Of a stretch of DNA of 64,000 nt, positions 1 through 8,906 are shown piece by piece. The DNA lies in assembly GCA_013791955.1 (NCBI GenBank), contig VMSW01000010.1, positions 243,353-307,352 of the forward strand, given 5' to 3'. Position numbers and translations under genes: made by a program. Numbering within the stretch: the first letter of the stretch is position 1; each line of letters begins with the position of its first letter. This DNA comes from Propionicimonas sp. (GTDB lineage: Bacteria; Actinomycetota; Actinomycetes; Propionibacteriales; Propionibacteriaceae). The notes beneath the pieces were generated by a model. The model was not told where the DNA came from. It searched no databases and worked only from the letters and a program-made list of their open reading frames with translations.

Positions 1-26
1 ATCGTCGCGCGGCTAGGCTGATCTTT

Positions 27-554
27 GTGGATGTGAATTCGGGGCCGCTGCCCGGCACCGACGCCGAGGCGCTGCTGGCCTCGGTTGCCTCGCTGCTTCG
101 GGCCAAAGGCGAACGGATGACCACGCCACGGCGGGCCGTCCTGACCGCGCTCGCCCACACCTCGGGCCACCTCACCATGGACGAGGTCGGTGCTGCAGTG
201 GCCGACATCGCCCCGCAGGTGCATCGCGCGAGCGTCTACCGGACGCTGGTTGCGCTGAGCGATCTGGGGGTCGTGCAGCACGTCCATCTCGGTCACGGCG
301 CTACCGCTTATCACCTGACCGGTAGCGAAGGACCCCACCTCCACGCCCAATGTCGCCGCTGTGGCCGAATCCAGGACCTGCCCACCGACCTGCTCAGCGA
401 GGTGGCGCGGCGCATGGGCACGGTCCACGACTTCGAATTGGACGCCACCCACGTGGCTCTTTCTGGGCTGTGCGCTGACTGCACAACAGCTGATCGGTCT
501 GAGTTGCTCGAAAAACACGGGCACCCCTCCCATATTGCAACACATTTGCATTAG
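27..554 (+). CDS. Fur-family metalloregulator, probably nickel-responsive (Nur-like)
   Basis: A 175-residue Fur superfamily repressor. An N-terminal winged helix (about residues 15-95, with the recognition-helix stretch VHRASVYRTL) precedes a metal-binding dimerisation domain. Two CxxC pairs (C109/C112 and C149/C152) form the usual structural zinc site, and H104, H106 and H142 are candidate regulatory-metal ligands. The GTG at 27 is the only upstream start in frame; an internal ATG at residue 31 would cut the DNA-binding domain. It stands directly before an ECF nickel/cobalt transporter, and its last codons overlap a site resembling the Nur box. Fur, Zur and Nur cannot be separated by sequence alone; the nickel assignment comes from context. 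Confidence 0.85.
   Translation: MDVNSGPLPGTDAEALLASVASLLRAKGERMTTPRRAVLTALAHTSGHLTMDEVGAAVADIAPQVHRASVYRTLVALSDLGVVQHVHLGHGATAYHLTGSEGPHLHAQCRRCGRIQDLPTDLLSEVARRMGTVHDFELDATHVALSGLCADCTTADRSELLEKHGHPSHIATHLH
535..551 (+). promoter_or_regulatory. Nur-box-like operator before cbiM
   Basis: The sequence reads TTGCAA, five bases, TTGCAT. The Streptomyces Nur consensus is tTGCaa-N5-ttGCAA, so this differs only at the last base. It sits at the 3' end of the Fur-family gene, 46 bp before the cbiM ATG, where a bound repressor could block a transporter promoter. Binding by the neighbouring regulator is inferred. Confidence 0.55.
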
Positions 555-596
555 AGTCCTCCTGGGCGTCTGAGAGGGCGTCGGCTAGGAGAGAAA

Positions 597-1286
597 ATGC
601 ACGTCCCGGATGGGTTCCTGAACCTCCCCACCTCTGCGGCCACTGCCGTGGTCGCCGCCGTCGGAGTGGGACTGGCGGTTCGGGGCGCGCGCCGCGAACT
701 CAACGAGCGCACCGCGCCGCTGGCTGGCCTGGTCGCCGCCTTCATCTTCGCCACCCAGATGCTGAACTTTCCGGTGGCCGCGGGCACGTCCGGGCACCTG
801 TTGGGCGGGGCGCTGGCGGCCATCCTCGTCGGACCCTGGACGGCGACGCTGTGCCTAACTGTCGTCCTGATCGTGCAGGGATTCTTGTTCGCCGACGGCG
901 GGATCACCGCGTTGGGCACCAACATCACCCTGATGGCCCTGGTGGGAGTCTGGGTCGGCTGGGGGGCCTTTCGGCTGGCGACCAAGGTGCTACCGAAGAG
1001 GCTGGCGAGCATTCCGGTCGCGGGCGCAATCGGCGGCCTGCTCTCCGTCCCGACGGCGGCACTGACTTTCGCCGCCCTGTTCGCCATCGGTGGCACCGTG
1101 CCAGTGCCGGCCGAAACCGTAGCCATCGCGATGGGCAGCGTCCACCTGGTGATTGGCATCGGGGAGGCGCTGATAACCGCCGCCGCGATCTCGGCGGTGT
1201 TGGCCGTACGTCCGGATCTGGTCTACGGCGCCCGTGGGTTGACCGTGACCAAGCCGCTGCAAATCAAAGAAGGAGTGCTGGCATGA
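597..1286 (+). CDS. cbiM: ECF nickel/cobalt transporter substrate-binding membrane component CbiM/NikM
   Basis: A 229-residue polytopic membrane protein, the S component of a nickel/cobalt energy-coupling-factor transporter. It starts with the family hallmark MHVPDGF, in which the N-terminus and H2 bind the metal, and H67 in GTSGHLLGG matches the known metal-ligand histidine. A GGAGAG ribosome site lies 5-10 bases before the ATG. It is the first gene of the transporter operon and overlaps the next gene by ATGA. Nickel is preferred over cobalt because of the Nur-like box and the absence of a cobalamin riboswitch in the 42-bp leader. Confidence 0.92.
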   Translation: MHVPDGFLNLPTSAATAVVAAVGVGLAVRGARRELNERTAPLAGLVAAFIFATQMLNFPVAAGTSGHLLGGALAAILVGPWTATLCLTVVLIVQGFLFADGGITALGTNITLMALVGVWVGWGAFRLATKVLPKRLASIPVAGAIGGLLSVPTAALTFAALFAIGGTVPVPAETVAIAMGSVHLVIGIGEALITAAAISAVLAVRPDLVYGARGLTVTKPLQIKEGVLA

Positions 1287-1606
1287 GGCAGACCAGCCGG
1301 TGGCGCCGCGGTTTCGCCTGGGGCGTCGGTCTGGTGGTGGCCCTGTTCCTGGCCGGGGTGGTCAGCTTCTACGCCTCCAGTTCCCCGGACGGCCTGGAGT
1401 GGGTTGCCGGGCAAACCGGCTTTGAGGAGGCGGCGGGTGAACACGCGGCCCTGGGCTACTCCCCGTTGGCCGATTACCAGTTCGCTGGCCTCGAGGATGC
1501 CCGGCTCTCGGGCGGCCTCGCCGGAGTCATTGGCACCTTGTTGGTGCTGGCCATCGGAATGGGATTGATGTGGGTGCTGGCTCGGCGTACCTCGAAGCAG
1601 GTCTGA
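1283..1606 (+). CDS. CbiN/NikN-like PDGLE-domain component
   Basis: A 107-residue protein with two transmembrane segments (about residues 10-32 and 78-100) around an extracytoplasmic loop that begins SSPDGLEWVA. PDGLE is the signature of the small CbiN/NikN-type component that assists CbiM/NikM in metal transport. The ATG overlaps the cbiM stop (ATGA), so the genes are translationally coupled. Its 3' end overlaps the next gene by about 37 bp. Confidence 0.88.
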   Translation: MRQTSRWRRGFAWGVGLVVALFLAGVVSFYASSSPDGLEWVAGQTGFEEAAGEHAALGYSPLADYQFAGLEDARLSGGLAGVIGTLLVLAIGMGLMWVLARRTSKQV

Positions 1607-2358
1607 GCCCTGCTGGGCGCAGCCATTCGTCCCCGATTCAGGCGGCACCAGCTCAGGTGAAGCTGGTGGCGCTGATTGGGTTCGTCTGCGCCGTGGTGGC
1701 CACGCCGTCAATGACGATGTGGCCCTTCGTCGTCCAGCTGCTGGTGTTGGCGGTAGTGGCTGGGCTGGCCCGGCTGAACCCCGGACGGTTGCTGCGCGGG
1801 TTGGCGATCGAAGTGCCATTCGTGGCCTTCGCGTTCGCCATGCCCTTTCTGGCGACCGGCGAACGGATCACGGTGGCGGGGTTGTCGGTTTCAGTGGCTG
1901 GGCTTTGGGGGGCCGGGACGCTGTTGGCCAAGAGCACCTTGGGCGTGCTGGCGGCGCTCATTTTGGCCGCCACTACCCAGCGGGCCGAGTTCGTGGCCGG
2001 GATGCAGCGATTGCGGCTGCCGTCGGTGTTGGTGGAGATCCTGAGTTTCATGGTCCGCTATCTCGACGTCATCGCCGAGCAGTGGCACCGGATGGCGATC
2101 GCGCGTGCGTCCAGAGGATTCCGGGCCCGCAACCCCACCTCCTGGTCGGCGCTGAGCGGCGCGGTAGGGACGGGCTTCATCCGCGCCTTTGAGCGCGGCG
2201 AGCGGGTGCATCTGGCGATGCTGGCCCGCGGTTACTCCGGCGCCTTGCCCGAGGCCATCGGCGCGGCGCGGGCGGGCCGTCCGGTTGAGTGGGGCTGGGC
2301 TGCGCTCCTGGTCGCAACCTCGCTGGCGGTCACCTCGCTGTCCTGGGGGCTGGCATGA
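1570..2358 (+). CDS. cbiQ: ECF transporter transmembrane protein CbiQ (EcfT)
   Basis: A 262-residue EcfT-type protein that couples the substrate component to the ATPase. The GTG at 1570 gives the family-typical MGAG start followed by SPIQAAPAQVKL; the next in-frame start (1657) would lose this part. Several hydrophobic helices follow. The region around residues 170-215, ending RASRGFRARNP, carries the conserved cytoplasmic coupling helix with an A-R-G-type motif, and a second ARG lies at LARGYSG. It overlaps cbiN at its 5' end and cbiO at its 3' end (ATGA). Confidence 0.9.
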   Translation: MGAGSAYLEAGLSPAGRSHSSPIQAAPAQVKLVALIGFVCAVVATPSMTMWPFVVQLLVLAVVAGLARLNPGRLLRGLAIEVPFVAFAFAMPFLATGERITVAGLSVSVAGLWGAGTLLAKSTLGVLAALILAATTQRAEFVAGMQRLRLPSVLVEILSFMVRYLDVIAEQWHRMAIARASRGFRARNPTSWSALSGAVGTGFIRAFERGERVHLAMLARGYSGALPEAIGAARAGRPVEWGWAALLVATSLAVTSLSWGLA

Positions 2359-3086
2359 CCGCAGTGCTGGAAGTGCGCGGCTTGGCCTACGCCTACCCCG
2401 ACGGTCGCCAAGCGCTTTTCGGGGCGAATCTGAGCATCCAGCGCGGTGAGCGGGTGGCGCTGTTGGGGCCGAATGGTGCTGGCAAGACCACTTTGGCGCT
2501 GCATCTCAACGGCATCCTGACCCCGGGGGCCGGTTCAGTAACGGTCTCCGGACTGCCGGTGACCAAAGCGAACCTGGCCGAGATCAGGCGCCGGGTGGGC
2601 CTGGTCTTCCAGGACCCCGACGACCAACTCTTCCTACCGACGGTGGCCCAGGACGTGGCCTTCGGCCCAGCCAACCTCGGTTTGCGTGGTGCCGAACTCG
2701 AGCAACGCGTGCAAGAGGCGCTGCTGGCGGTCGGCCTGCCGGAGCTGGGAGACCGCGCTCCGCACCACCTGTCCTTCGGGCAGCGTCGCCGGGTTGCCTT
2801 GGCCACCGTGCTCGCGATGCGTCCGGAAATCCTGGTGCTGGACGAGCCGACGTCCAACCTTGATCCGGCGTCCCGGCGTGAGTTGGCCGAAGTATTGGAG
2901 TCGTTGGACGTGACGGTGCTGATGGTGACTCACGACCTGCCCTACGCGTTGCAACTATGCCCGCGTTCGGTGATCCTCTCCGACGGTGTGATTGTGGCCG
3001 ACGGGCCAACCGGGGAGTTACTGGCCAACCCCGCGTTGTTGGCTGCCCACCGCCTGGAATTGCCCTACGGGTTCAGCGTCGCCTGA
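2355..3086 (+). CDS. cbiO: ECF nickel/cobalt transporter ATPase CbiO
   Basis: A 243-residue ABC ATPase that powers the CbiMNQ complex. Visible motifs are Walker A GPNGAGKTT (about residues 38-46), Q-loop VFQDPDDQLF, signature LSFGQRRR, Walker B ILVLDEPT and switch histidine VTHDLPYA. The DDQLF after the Q-loop is typical of ECF-type ATPases. The start is the ATG that overlaps the cbiQ stop; upstream in-frame codons lie inside cbiQ. The last 22 bp overlap the convergent aminotransferase gene. Confidence 0.92.
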   Translation: MTAVLEVRGLAYAYPDGRQALFGANLSIQRGERVALLGPNGAGKTTLALHLNGILTPGAGSVTVSGLPVTKANLAEIRRRVGLVFQDPDDQLFLPTVAQDVAFGPANLGLRGAELEQRVQEALLAVGLPELGDRAPHHLSFGQRRRVALATVLAMRPEILVLDEPTSNLDPASRRELAEVLESLDVTVLMVTHDLPYALQLCPRSVILSDGVIVADGPTGELLANPALLAAHRLELPYGFSVA

Positions 3087-4312
3087 CCCGCTTCGGCCAA
3101 GACCTCGGCCAGGGCCGCCAGGGCGAGGTCGAGCTCTTCGCGACTGATGACCAATGGCGGAGCCAACCGGACCGTCTGGCCGTGGGTGTCCTTGGCGATG
3201 ATTCCCTTGTCGAGCAGCCGTTCGCAGATTTCGCGGCCGGTGCCCAAAGCCGGATCGATGTCGACCCCGGCCCACAGCCCCACCCCGCGCACAGCGGTGA
3301 CCCCGTGCCCGATCAGGCTAGCCAACTGGCTGTGCAGATAGGCGCCGAGTTCGCGCGAACGAGCCTGCATCTCGCCGGTCTCCAGCAGCTTGACCACGGC
3401 CAAACCGACGGCTGCCGCCAGCGGATTGCCGCCAAAAGTAGACCCGTGCTGGCCCGGACGAAGGGTACTCAGCACCTCGGCGTCCCCAACCACGGCCGAG
3501 ACCGGCACGATGCCGCCGCCGAGGGCTTTGCCCAGCAGGTACAGATCAGGGACGACGCCAACCTGCTCGCAATAGAAGGTGGACCCGGCCCGGCCAAGGC
3601 CGGATTGAATCTCGTCGGCGATCATCAACACCCGGTGCTTGGTGGCCAGCTCCCGCACGCCGGTCAGGAAGCCCGCGGGTGGCACGATCACGCCCGCCTC
3701 GCCCTGCACTGGCTCGACCAGGATGGCCACGGTGTTGGCGTCGATCGCCGCCTCGACTGCGTCCAGATCGCCATAGGGCACCGGGACGAAACCTGGGGTG
3801 AACGGTCCGTAGCTGGTGGTGGCCACTTCGTCGTTACTGAACGAGATCACACTGATGGTGCGGCCGTGGAAGTTGCCTTCCATCACGATGATGTTGGCCA
3901 GGCCCTCGGGCACTCCCTTGACCTCGTAACCCCACTTGCGGGCGAGCTTCAGGGCGGACTCGACCGCTTCGACGCCGGTGTTCATCGGCAGCACCATCTG
4001 CTTGCCGCACAGCTTGGCCAAGGCCTCGATGAAGGGCCCGTAGGTGTTTGAGTAGACCGCCCGCGAGGTGATCGCGAGCTGAGTCAGCTGGTCGGTGGCC
4101 ACCTTGACCAGTTCGGGGTTGGAGTGGCCGAAGTTCACCGCCGAATAGGCCGACAGGAAGTCGAGATACCGATTGCCGTCGATGTCGGTGAGCCAGGCTC
4201 CGGACCCGCTGGCGATCACCACCGGCAGCGGATGGTAATTGTGTGAGCCGTAGGTTTCGATCTGTTCGATCGCCCGCTGCTGTGCTGGGCTTTGCCCTCG
4301 ATCTACCACCAT
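3065..4312 (-). CDS. rocD: Ornithine aminotransferase (ornithine--oxo-acid transaminase)
   Basis: A 415-residue class III PLP aminotransferase that converts ornithine and 2-oxoglutarate to glutamate semialdehyde and glutamate. The N-terminal NYHPLPVVI and FLSAYSAVNFGH are hallmarks of RocD rather than acetylornithine aminotransferase. The PLP lysine is in LLGKALGGG, and IADEIQSGLGR carries the cofactor-binding aspartate. The ATG at 4312 has AAGGA upstream; the frame stays open 39 codons further but those residues do not resemble the family. It is convergent with cbiO. No other arginine or ornithine gene is beside it. Confidence 0.9.
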   Translation of the reverse strand: MVVDRGQSPAQQRAIEQIETYGSHNYHPLPVVIASGSGAWLTDIDGNRYLDFLSAYSAVNFGHSNPELVKVATDQLTQLAITSRAVYSNTYGPFIEALAKLCGKQMVLPMNTGVEAVESALKLARKWGYEVKGVPEGLANIIVMEGNFHGRTISVISFSNDEVATTSYGPFTPGFVPVPYGDLDAVEAAIDANTVAILVEPVQGEAGVIVPPAGFLTGVRELATKHRVLMIADEIQSGLGRAGSTFYCEQVGVVPDLYLLGKALGGGIVPVSAVVGDAEVLSTLRPGQHGSTFGGNPLAAAVGLAVVKLLETGEMQARSRELGAYLHSQLASLIGHGVTAVRGVGLWAGVDIDPALGTGREICERLLDKGIIAKDTHGQTVRLAPPLVISREELDLALAALAEVLAEAGQATLNP

Positions 4313-4420
4313 GGAGTCCTTCCGACCCCCTGATGGTACCGGTGCTGAGCTGGTCGGGATGAAGCCGGTCCCCGACCCTTCGGCAGCCTCAGGGAACTGG
4401 GGGGTGAGTAGAATCTGGGC

Positions 4421-4861
4421 ATGGACCAACCTGCGGCGATCATCATCGGTTTTGACGACTCCGCCACGGCCAAGGCGGCGCTACACCGAGGGCTGGATCT
4501 GGCCGCTAAGTACGGAGTCAAGGCTCGGGTGCTGCGCGCCTGGACCTTCAACAACGCCCCTCGTCCTAAGACCTGGGAGCCGGGCTACGTGCCGCCGGTA
4601 GAGGACTTCGCCGCCGCAGTCTTGGAGAAGCTGAGTGCGCAGGTCGCCCCGCTGTTAGCCGAGTTCAGCCAGGTTGAAGTCAGCCTCGAAGCGCCCCACG
4701 GTCCGGCCGGACGTGAACTGGTCCAAGCCTCTGCCGAGGCGCAGCTGGTGGTGATCGGCAATCGCGGCTTGAGCGGGTTGCCCGAGTTGGTGCTCGGATC
4801 GGTCTCCCATGAGGTGGTTGAGCACGCCCATTGCGACGTCTTGGTGGTTCGTAAGCGCTGA
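4421..4861 (+). CDS. Universal stress protein (UspA family)
   Basis: A 146-residue single-domain Usp. The N-terminal strand IIIGFDDS supplies the first nucleotide-binding aspartate, and the C-terminal GNRGLSGLPELVLGSVS matches the G-2X-G-9X-G(S/T) ATP-binding pattern of the MJ0577-like class. It is divergent from rocD and ends 10 bp before the convergent prepilin peptidase gene. The specific stress or partner is not indicated. Confidence 0.88.
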   Translation: MDQPAAIIIGFDDSATAKAALHRGLDLAAKYGVKARVLRAWTFNNAPRPKTWEPGYVPPVEDFAAAVLEKLSAQVAPLLAEFSQVEVSLEAPHGPAGRELVQASAEAQLVVIGNRGLSGLPELVLGSVSHEVVEHAHCDVLVVRKR

Positions 4862-4871
4862 ACCGCTGCTC

Positions 4872-5516
4872 TCAGGCGAGCGCTGGGAACATCGTCGGGC
4901 CGAGGAACACTGCTGCGACTGCACCGAGCACCAGGTAGGGCCCGAAAGGTAATGAGCCTTTGGCTTTGATCAGGCGCGTGAGGATCATCACGATTCCGAC
5001 CACCGCCATCAGCACCCAGGCCAGCAGGAAGCCGGCCAGGGATTGGGACAGCCCGAACCAGCCGAGGAAACCGCCCACAACGCCAGCCAGCTTCACATCT
5101 CCGAATCCGAGGTCGGGGGCGAAGATGGCCATCACGAAATACAACACGAACATCGCCACTGCGACGATCCCGGCGCGGCCCAGCGATCCCCAGCGGTCCT
5201 GCGTCCAAGCGGCGATGGTCAACCCGGCGGCCAGCAGCGGATACAGCGGCAGCACGATTACGTCCGGCAGGCGGTAGTCGCCTAGGTCGATCACGGTCAG
5301 CAAGGCTGCGGCAACGGCTAACACAGTGAAGGTGACCTGCTCGATCAGGCTCGGAGCCATCCCGGCCAAGGCGCCCAGGACGACGGCGATCGGCACCTGG
5401 AGCCAGGTTTTGGCGATCTGGGTTTCAGTCTCGAATTGGGCCCGCATGAACGAGTTGAGGGCCGCCGCGGCGGCCCCAGCAACAAGGGCAGCGACCGCCA
5501 CCGCCAGCAGATTCAC
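4872..5516 (-). CDS. tadV: Prepilin peptidase (A24, TadV/CpaA type)
   Basis: A 214-residue membrane aspartyl protease. The two catalytic aspartates are in IDLGDYRLPD and FGDVKL (GxGD motif), with about six to seven transmembrane helices. It lacks the N-terminal methyltransferase domain of type IV PilD, as usual for Tad systems. It is the last gene of the minus-strand Tad operon, five bases after tadC, and should cut the Flp pilin and the TadE/TadG pseudopilins. Confidence 0.88.
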   Translation of the reverse strand: MNLLAVAVAALVAGAAAAALNSFMRAQFETETQIAKTWLQVPIAVVLGALAGMAPSLIEQVTFTVLAVAAALLTVIDLGDYRLPDVIVLPLYPLLAAGLTIAAWTQDRWGSLGRAGIVAVAMFVLYFVMAIFAPDLGFGDVKLAGVVGGFLGWFGLSQSLAGFLLAWVLMAVVGIVMILTRLIKAKGSLPFGPYLVLGAVAAVFLGPTMFPALA

Positions 5517-5521
5517 GTTCC

Positions 5522-6415
5522 CTAGAACCCGGGGATCGACTTCATGATCTGGATCACGCCAGGACCGATTACCACGATGAACAAGGCCGGCATGATGAAC
5601 AGAATAACCGGGAAGATCACCTTCACCGGGATCTGCATGGCTCGTCGCTCCGCGTCCTGGCGGCGCTCCATCCGCAGCTCCTCGGCCTGGGACTGCAGCA
5701 CGTCGGCCAAGGCGATGCCATAGGTCTCACCCTGCACGACGGCTCGCACGAATCTCTCCAGCTTGGGCACACCGGTGCGTTCGGCCAGATCGAAGTAGGC
5801 GTCGCGTCGGGTCATGCCCACCTGGATGTCTTGCAGCGTACGGACCAGTTCGGAGGCCAGTTCGCCGCGGCCGTTCTTGGCTACCCGTTGCATTGCCGCA
5901 TCGAATCCCAGGCCCGCGTTCACCGCGATGCTCATCTGATCCAGGGTGTCGGGCAACTGCAGGTTGATCGCCTGCTTGCGCTTGATTCCGGTGTTGTAGA
6001 GCAGGATCTCAGGCAGGAAGAACAAGGCTGCCGTCAGCGCTGCGCCCATCAGGAAGCCGCGCATGTCGCGCAGCATGAGGATGAAGCCCAACATGATGAC
6101 GAAGCCAGCCAGGCCGCCGAGTAGCTTCATGGTCAGGATTCGGTCGATCGGCCAAGCCTCCGGACGCCCGGCCGAAGCCCACAGCTTGCTGATGGATTTC
6201 AGCAACATTGGCGGCGTTCGCCTGCGGAGCACATCAGCTAGCTCACTGGCGGCTTGCTCACCGGCAGCATGCAGATCGGGTGCCGCTTCAAGATCGCGGT
6301 TCAGGTTGGCCAGCACCTTGCGGCGGCCAGCTGGTGCGCCGACGAACAGCAACCAGGCCAGCAGGCCAGTGCCCAGGAAGACCGAGATCACGGCGGGAAC
6401 AACGACGGAGTTCAT
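5522..6415 (-). CDS. tadC: Tad pilus inner-membrane platform protein TadC
   Basis: A 297-residue T2SSF-domain membrane protein. An N-terminal transmembrane helix is followed by a cytoplasmic four-helix T2SSF domain (about residues 150-270, including the NAGLGFDAAM stretch) and a C-terminal membrane pair. With TadB it forms the platform on which the TadA ATPase works. The ATG at 6415 has AGGGG nine bases upstream and follows the tadB stop by 8 bp. A longer frame exists but starts inside tadB. Confidence 0.88.
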   Translation of the reverse strand: MNSVVVPAVISVFLGTGLLAWLLFVGAPAGRRKVLANLNRDLEAAPDLHAAGEQAASELADVLRRRTPPMLLKSISKLWASAGRPEAWPIDRILTMKLLGGLAGFVIMLGFILMLRDMRGFLMGAALTAALFFLPEILLYNTGIKRKQAINLQLPDTLDQMSIAVNAGLGFDAAMQRVAKNGRGELASELVRTLQDIQVGMTRRDAYFDLAERTGVPKLERFVRAVVQGETYGIALADVLQSQAEELRMERRQDAERRAMQIPVKVIFPVILFIMPALFIVVIGPGVIQIMKSIPGF

Positions 6416-6423
6416 GGCTACCC

Positions 6424-7344
6424 CTAGAACTTCAGGTCGATCATCTTGTACATCCACAAGGTGCCGATGGTCATCATGACCAAGCCCGCACCGATCATCG
6501 CCCAGCCGATGGGGTCGGCGACGAGTTGGCTGATGTACTTCGGGCTGGCGATGGCCAGGAAGCCGGCCACCGCGAACGGCAGAGCGATCATGATGACGGC
6601 CGAAAGCTGACCGTCCGCCGCCAGTGACTTGACCTGGCCGCGGATCTCGGCGCGCTGCCGGATGGTCTTGCTGACCCCGTCAAGAACGTCAGCCAGGTTG
6701 CCGCCGACCTCGCGGTTGATGCTGATGGCCTGGGTTACCCAGAAGAAGTCTTCGTTGCGCATCCGGTCACACACGTCACTTAGCGCCTCGTTTAGTGAGC
6801 GGCCAACCCGTACCTCGTTGGTCACCCGGGCGAACTCCAAAGACGTTGGTGGGCTGCCCTCCTGGCCGATGGTGCCCATCGCCTGCGGGAGGCTGTAGCC
6901 AGCGCGCAGGCTGCCGGCGATCATCTGCAGGGTCTCGTCGAGTTGGGACTCGAACTTCGCCCGCCGACGGCCAGCCAGCATCGACAGCCACAGCCGCGCC
7001 AACACCGGAGTGACCAGCGCCATCAGGAGGCCGAGTAGCGGTTGGCCCATCACCAACCCGATCGCGAACAGCGCCATGCAAGCGGAGAACACGATCACCA
7101 CCAGTTCCTTCAGCGGAATGGTGACACCAGCCTCTTCGAGAATGGCGCTGAACGAGTTGCCACGACCGGCCAGGAACTTCTCCACCGCACCGGTGGCCGC
7201 ATTGGCCGCTCGGGAGACGCCGCTGCCGTGTGCGTCGGTGCCGATCCGGCGGCGCTCGATCGAGACCTTGTGGGTGGGCAGCAACATCAGCACGAACCCG
7301 ACCACGCTGGCCACTCCGATGAGTGACCAGGCAATCGTCACCAT
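6424..7344 (-). CDS. tadB: Tad pilus inner-membrane platform protein TadB
   Basis: A 306-residue T2SSF-domain protein, partner of TadC. Its central cytoplasmic domain includes LDETLQMIAGSLRAGYSLPQA, followed by EVRVGRSLNEAL and FFWVTQAI, typical of TadB. It has two N-terminal and two C-terminal hydrophobic segments. The ATG at 7344 lies five bases past the tadA stop. A GTG 21 bases upstream is possible but overlaps tadA. Confidence 0.88.
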   Translation of the reverse strand: MVTIAWSLIGVASVVGFVLMLLPTHKVSIERRRIGTDAHGSGVSRAANAATGAVEKFLAGRGNSFSAILEEAGVTIPLKELVVIVFSACMALFAIGLVMGQPLLGLLMALVTPVLARLWLSMLAGRRRAKFESQLDETLQMIAGSLRAGYSLPQAMGTIGQEGSPPTSLEFARVTNEVRVGRSLNEALSDVCDRMRNEDFFWVTQAISINREVGGNLADVLDGVSKTIRQRAEIRGQVKSLAADGQLSAVIMIALPFAVAGFLAIASPKYISQLVADPIGWAMIGAGLVMMTIGTLWMYKMIDLKF

Positions 7345-7349
7345 GGGGT

Positions 7350-8906
7350 TCACTTCTGATCCCACATCGCCGAGGTGCCGAAGATGCCAGGAGACAGCTT
7401 GATGCCCAGGTCGTCGAACTTCTGAATGAACTGCGGGCGCAAGCCGGTTGGCTGAACCTTGCCGAGGAACTTGCCGTCGGCCGAAACGCCGGCGGAGAAG
7501 TCGAAGGCGTAGATGTCCTGCAGAGTTACCGTCTGGCCTTCCATGCCGACCACCTCGGTGAGCGCGGTCACCCGGCGGGTGCCGTCGCGCAGACGAGACA
7601 GCTGGACGATGACGTCCACAGCAGAAGAGACCTGCTCGCGGATAGCCCGCAGCGGCAGATCCATGCCAGCCATCAGCACCAGGGTTTCCAAACGAGCAAG
7701 CGCGTCGCGGGAGGTGTTGGCGTGGACAGTCGACAGTGAGCCGTCATGGCCGGTGTTCATGGCCTGGAGCATGTCGAGGGCCTCAGCACCCCGACACTCG
7801 CCGACGATGATTCGGTCGGGTCGCATACGCAGGGAGTTCTTGACCAGGTCACGAATGGTGACCTCGCCACGCCCCTCAACGTTGGCCGGACGAGACTCCA
7901 GCCGAACCACATGGTCCTGCTGGAGCTGAAGCTCGACGGCATCCTCGATGGAGACGATCCGCTCCTTATCAGGGATGAAGCTGCTCAGCACGTTCAACAA
8001 GGTGGTCTTACCGGTGCCGGTACCGCCAGAGACGATGATGTTGAGTCGTCCAAGGACGCAGGCCTCCAGCAGTTCGGCCATTTCTGGGCTCAGCGACTGC
8101 ATCTTGACCAGATCGGCGACCTTCAGCGGGTCGGTGGAGAACTTACGGATGGTCAGCGTCGACCCGCTCACCGCTAGCGGCGGGATGATCGCGTTGACGC
8201 GGGAGCCGTCTTCCAGGCGGGCGTCAACCAGCGGGGAAGACTCGTCGATTCGTCGCCCGACCCGAGTGACGATCCGTTCGATGACTCGGCGCAGATGCGG
8301 TTCGTCCTTGAACCTGGTTGGGGTCAGGGTCAGTTTGCCTGACCGTTCCACGTAGACCTTGTCGGGTCCGTTGACCATGATTTCGGTGACGCTCTTGTCG
8401 GCCAGCAAGGCCTCCAGCGGGCCTAGGCCAAGGACGTCGTCGTGAACCTCGCGAATCAGGCGCTGGCGTTCGCGGGCAGTCAGCGGCAGCCGGCCACCCT
8501 CGATGATCGAGTTCAGCTCCTGCTGCACCAGGGAGCGCAGCGCGTTCTCGTCCATGTTCGGGTCGTTGAGTCGCGAGCCCATGCGCTCGAACAGCTGCTC
8601 GACCGCCTCTTCCTTCAGCTTGGAAAGGGCGTCGTGGGTCTCCATGACGACCGTCTGGGTGGGGGCGCGGCTAGCCAGCCGGCTCGGATCCATTGGGCTG
8701 TCCGGGGACGGCGAAGCGACCGGCACCCAGGTAACAGTGGCCTCGGGAGCCGGGCCTTGATTGGTTGGGGCGGCCAGATAGGGGGCCGGGGCGCTGAAGT
8801 CGTCCACCATGGCACGCATCGGGGCGGCCGAGGTGCTGGAGTGACCCTCTTCGAGCGGAATGCCCCGCTCGCCCTTCATCGCATTGACGCGTGCTGCCAG
8901 GTTCAT
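7350..8906 (-). CDS. tadA: Tad pilus assembly/retraction ATPase TadA (CpaF)
   Basis: A 518-residue secretion ATPase. A low-complexity Pro/Ala/Ser leader (about 1-85) precedes the N-terminal domain and the P-loop domain. Walker A is [10 protein letters not shown] (about 293-302), Walker [10 protein letters not shown], and the His box GSLSTVHAN is present. It powers Flp pilus extension and probably retraction. The ATG overlaps the cpaE stop by one base (TAATG) with an AGGGGG ribosome site inside cpaE. Confidence 0.92.
   Translation of the reverse strand: MNLAARVNAMKGERGIPLEEGHSSTSAAPMRAMVDDFSAPAPYLAAPTNQGPAPEATVTWVPVASPSPDSPMDPSRLASRAPTQTVVMETHDALSKLKEEAVEQLFERMGSRLNDPNMDENALRSLVQQELNSIIEGGRLPLTARERQRLIREVHDDVLGLGPLEALLADKSVTEIMVNGPDKVYVERSGKLTLTPTRFKDEPHLRRVIERIVTRVGRRIDESSPLVDARLEDGSRVNAIIPPLAVSGSTLTIRKFSTDPLKVADLVKMQSLSPEMAELLEACVLGRLNIIVSGGTGTGKTTLLNVLSSFIPDKERIVSIEDAVELQLQQDHVVRLESRPANVEGRGEVTIRDLVKNSLRMRPDRIIVGECRGAEALDMLQAMNTGHDGSLSTVHANTSRDALARLETLVLMAGMDLPLRAIREQVSSAVDVIVQLSRLRDGTRRVTALTEVVGMEGQTVTLQDIYAFDFSAGVSADGKFLGKVQPTGLRPQFIQKFDDLGIKLSPGIFGTSAMWDQK

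Noticed and set aside
555..596. Cobalamin riboswitch before cbiM
   Set aside because: Only 42 bp between the regulator gene and cbiM, too short for a riboswitch aptamer; the Nur-like site explains regulation better.
2957..4051. Long open frame (364 codons) on the plus strand opposite rocD
   Set aside because: Runs antisense to a clear ornithine aminotransferase, has His/Gln/Asp-rich shadow composition and no family features; a high-GC antisense artefact.
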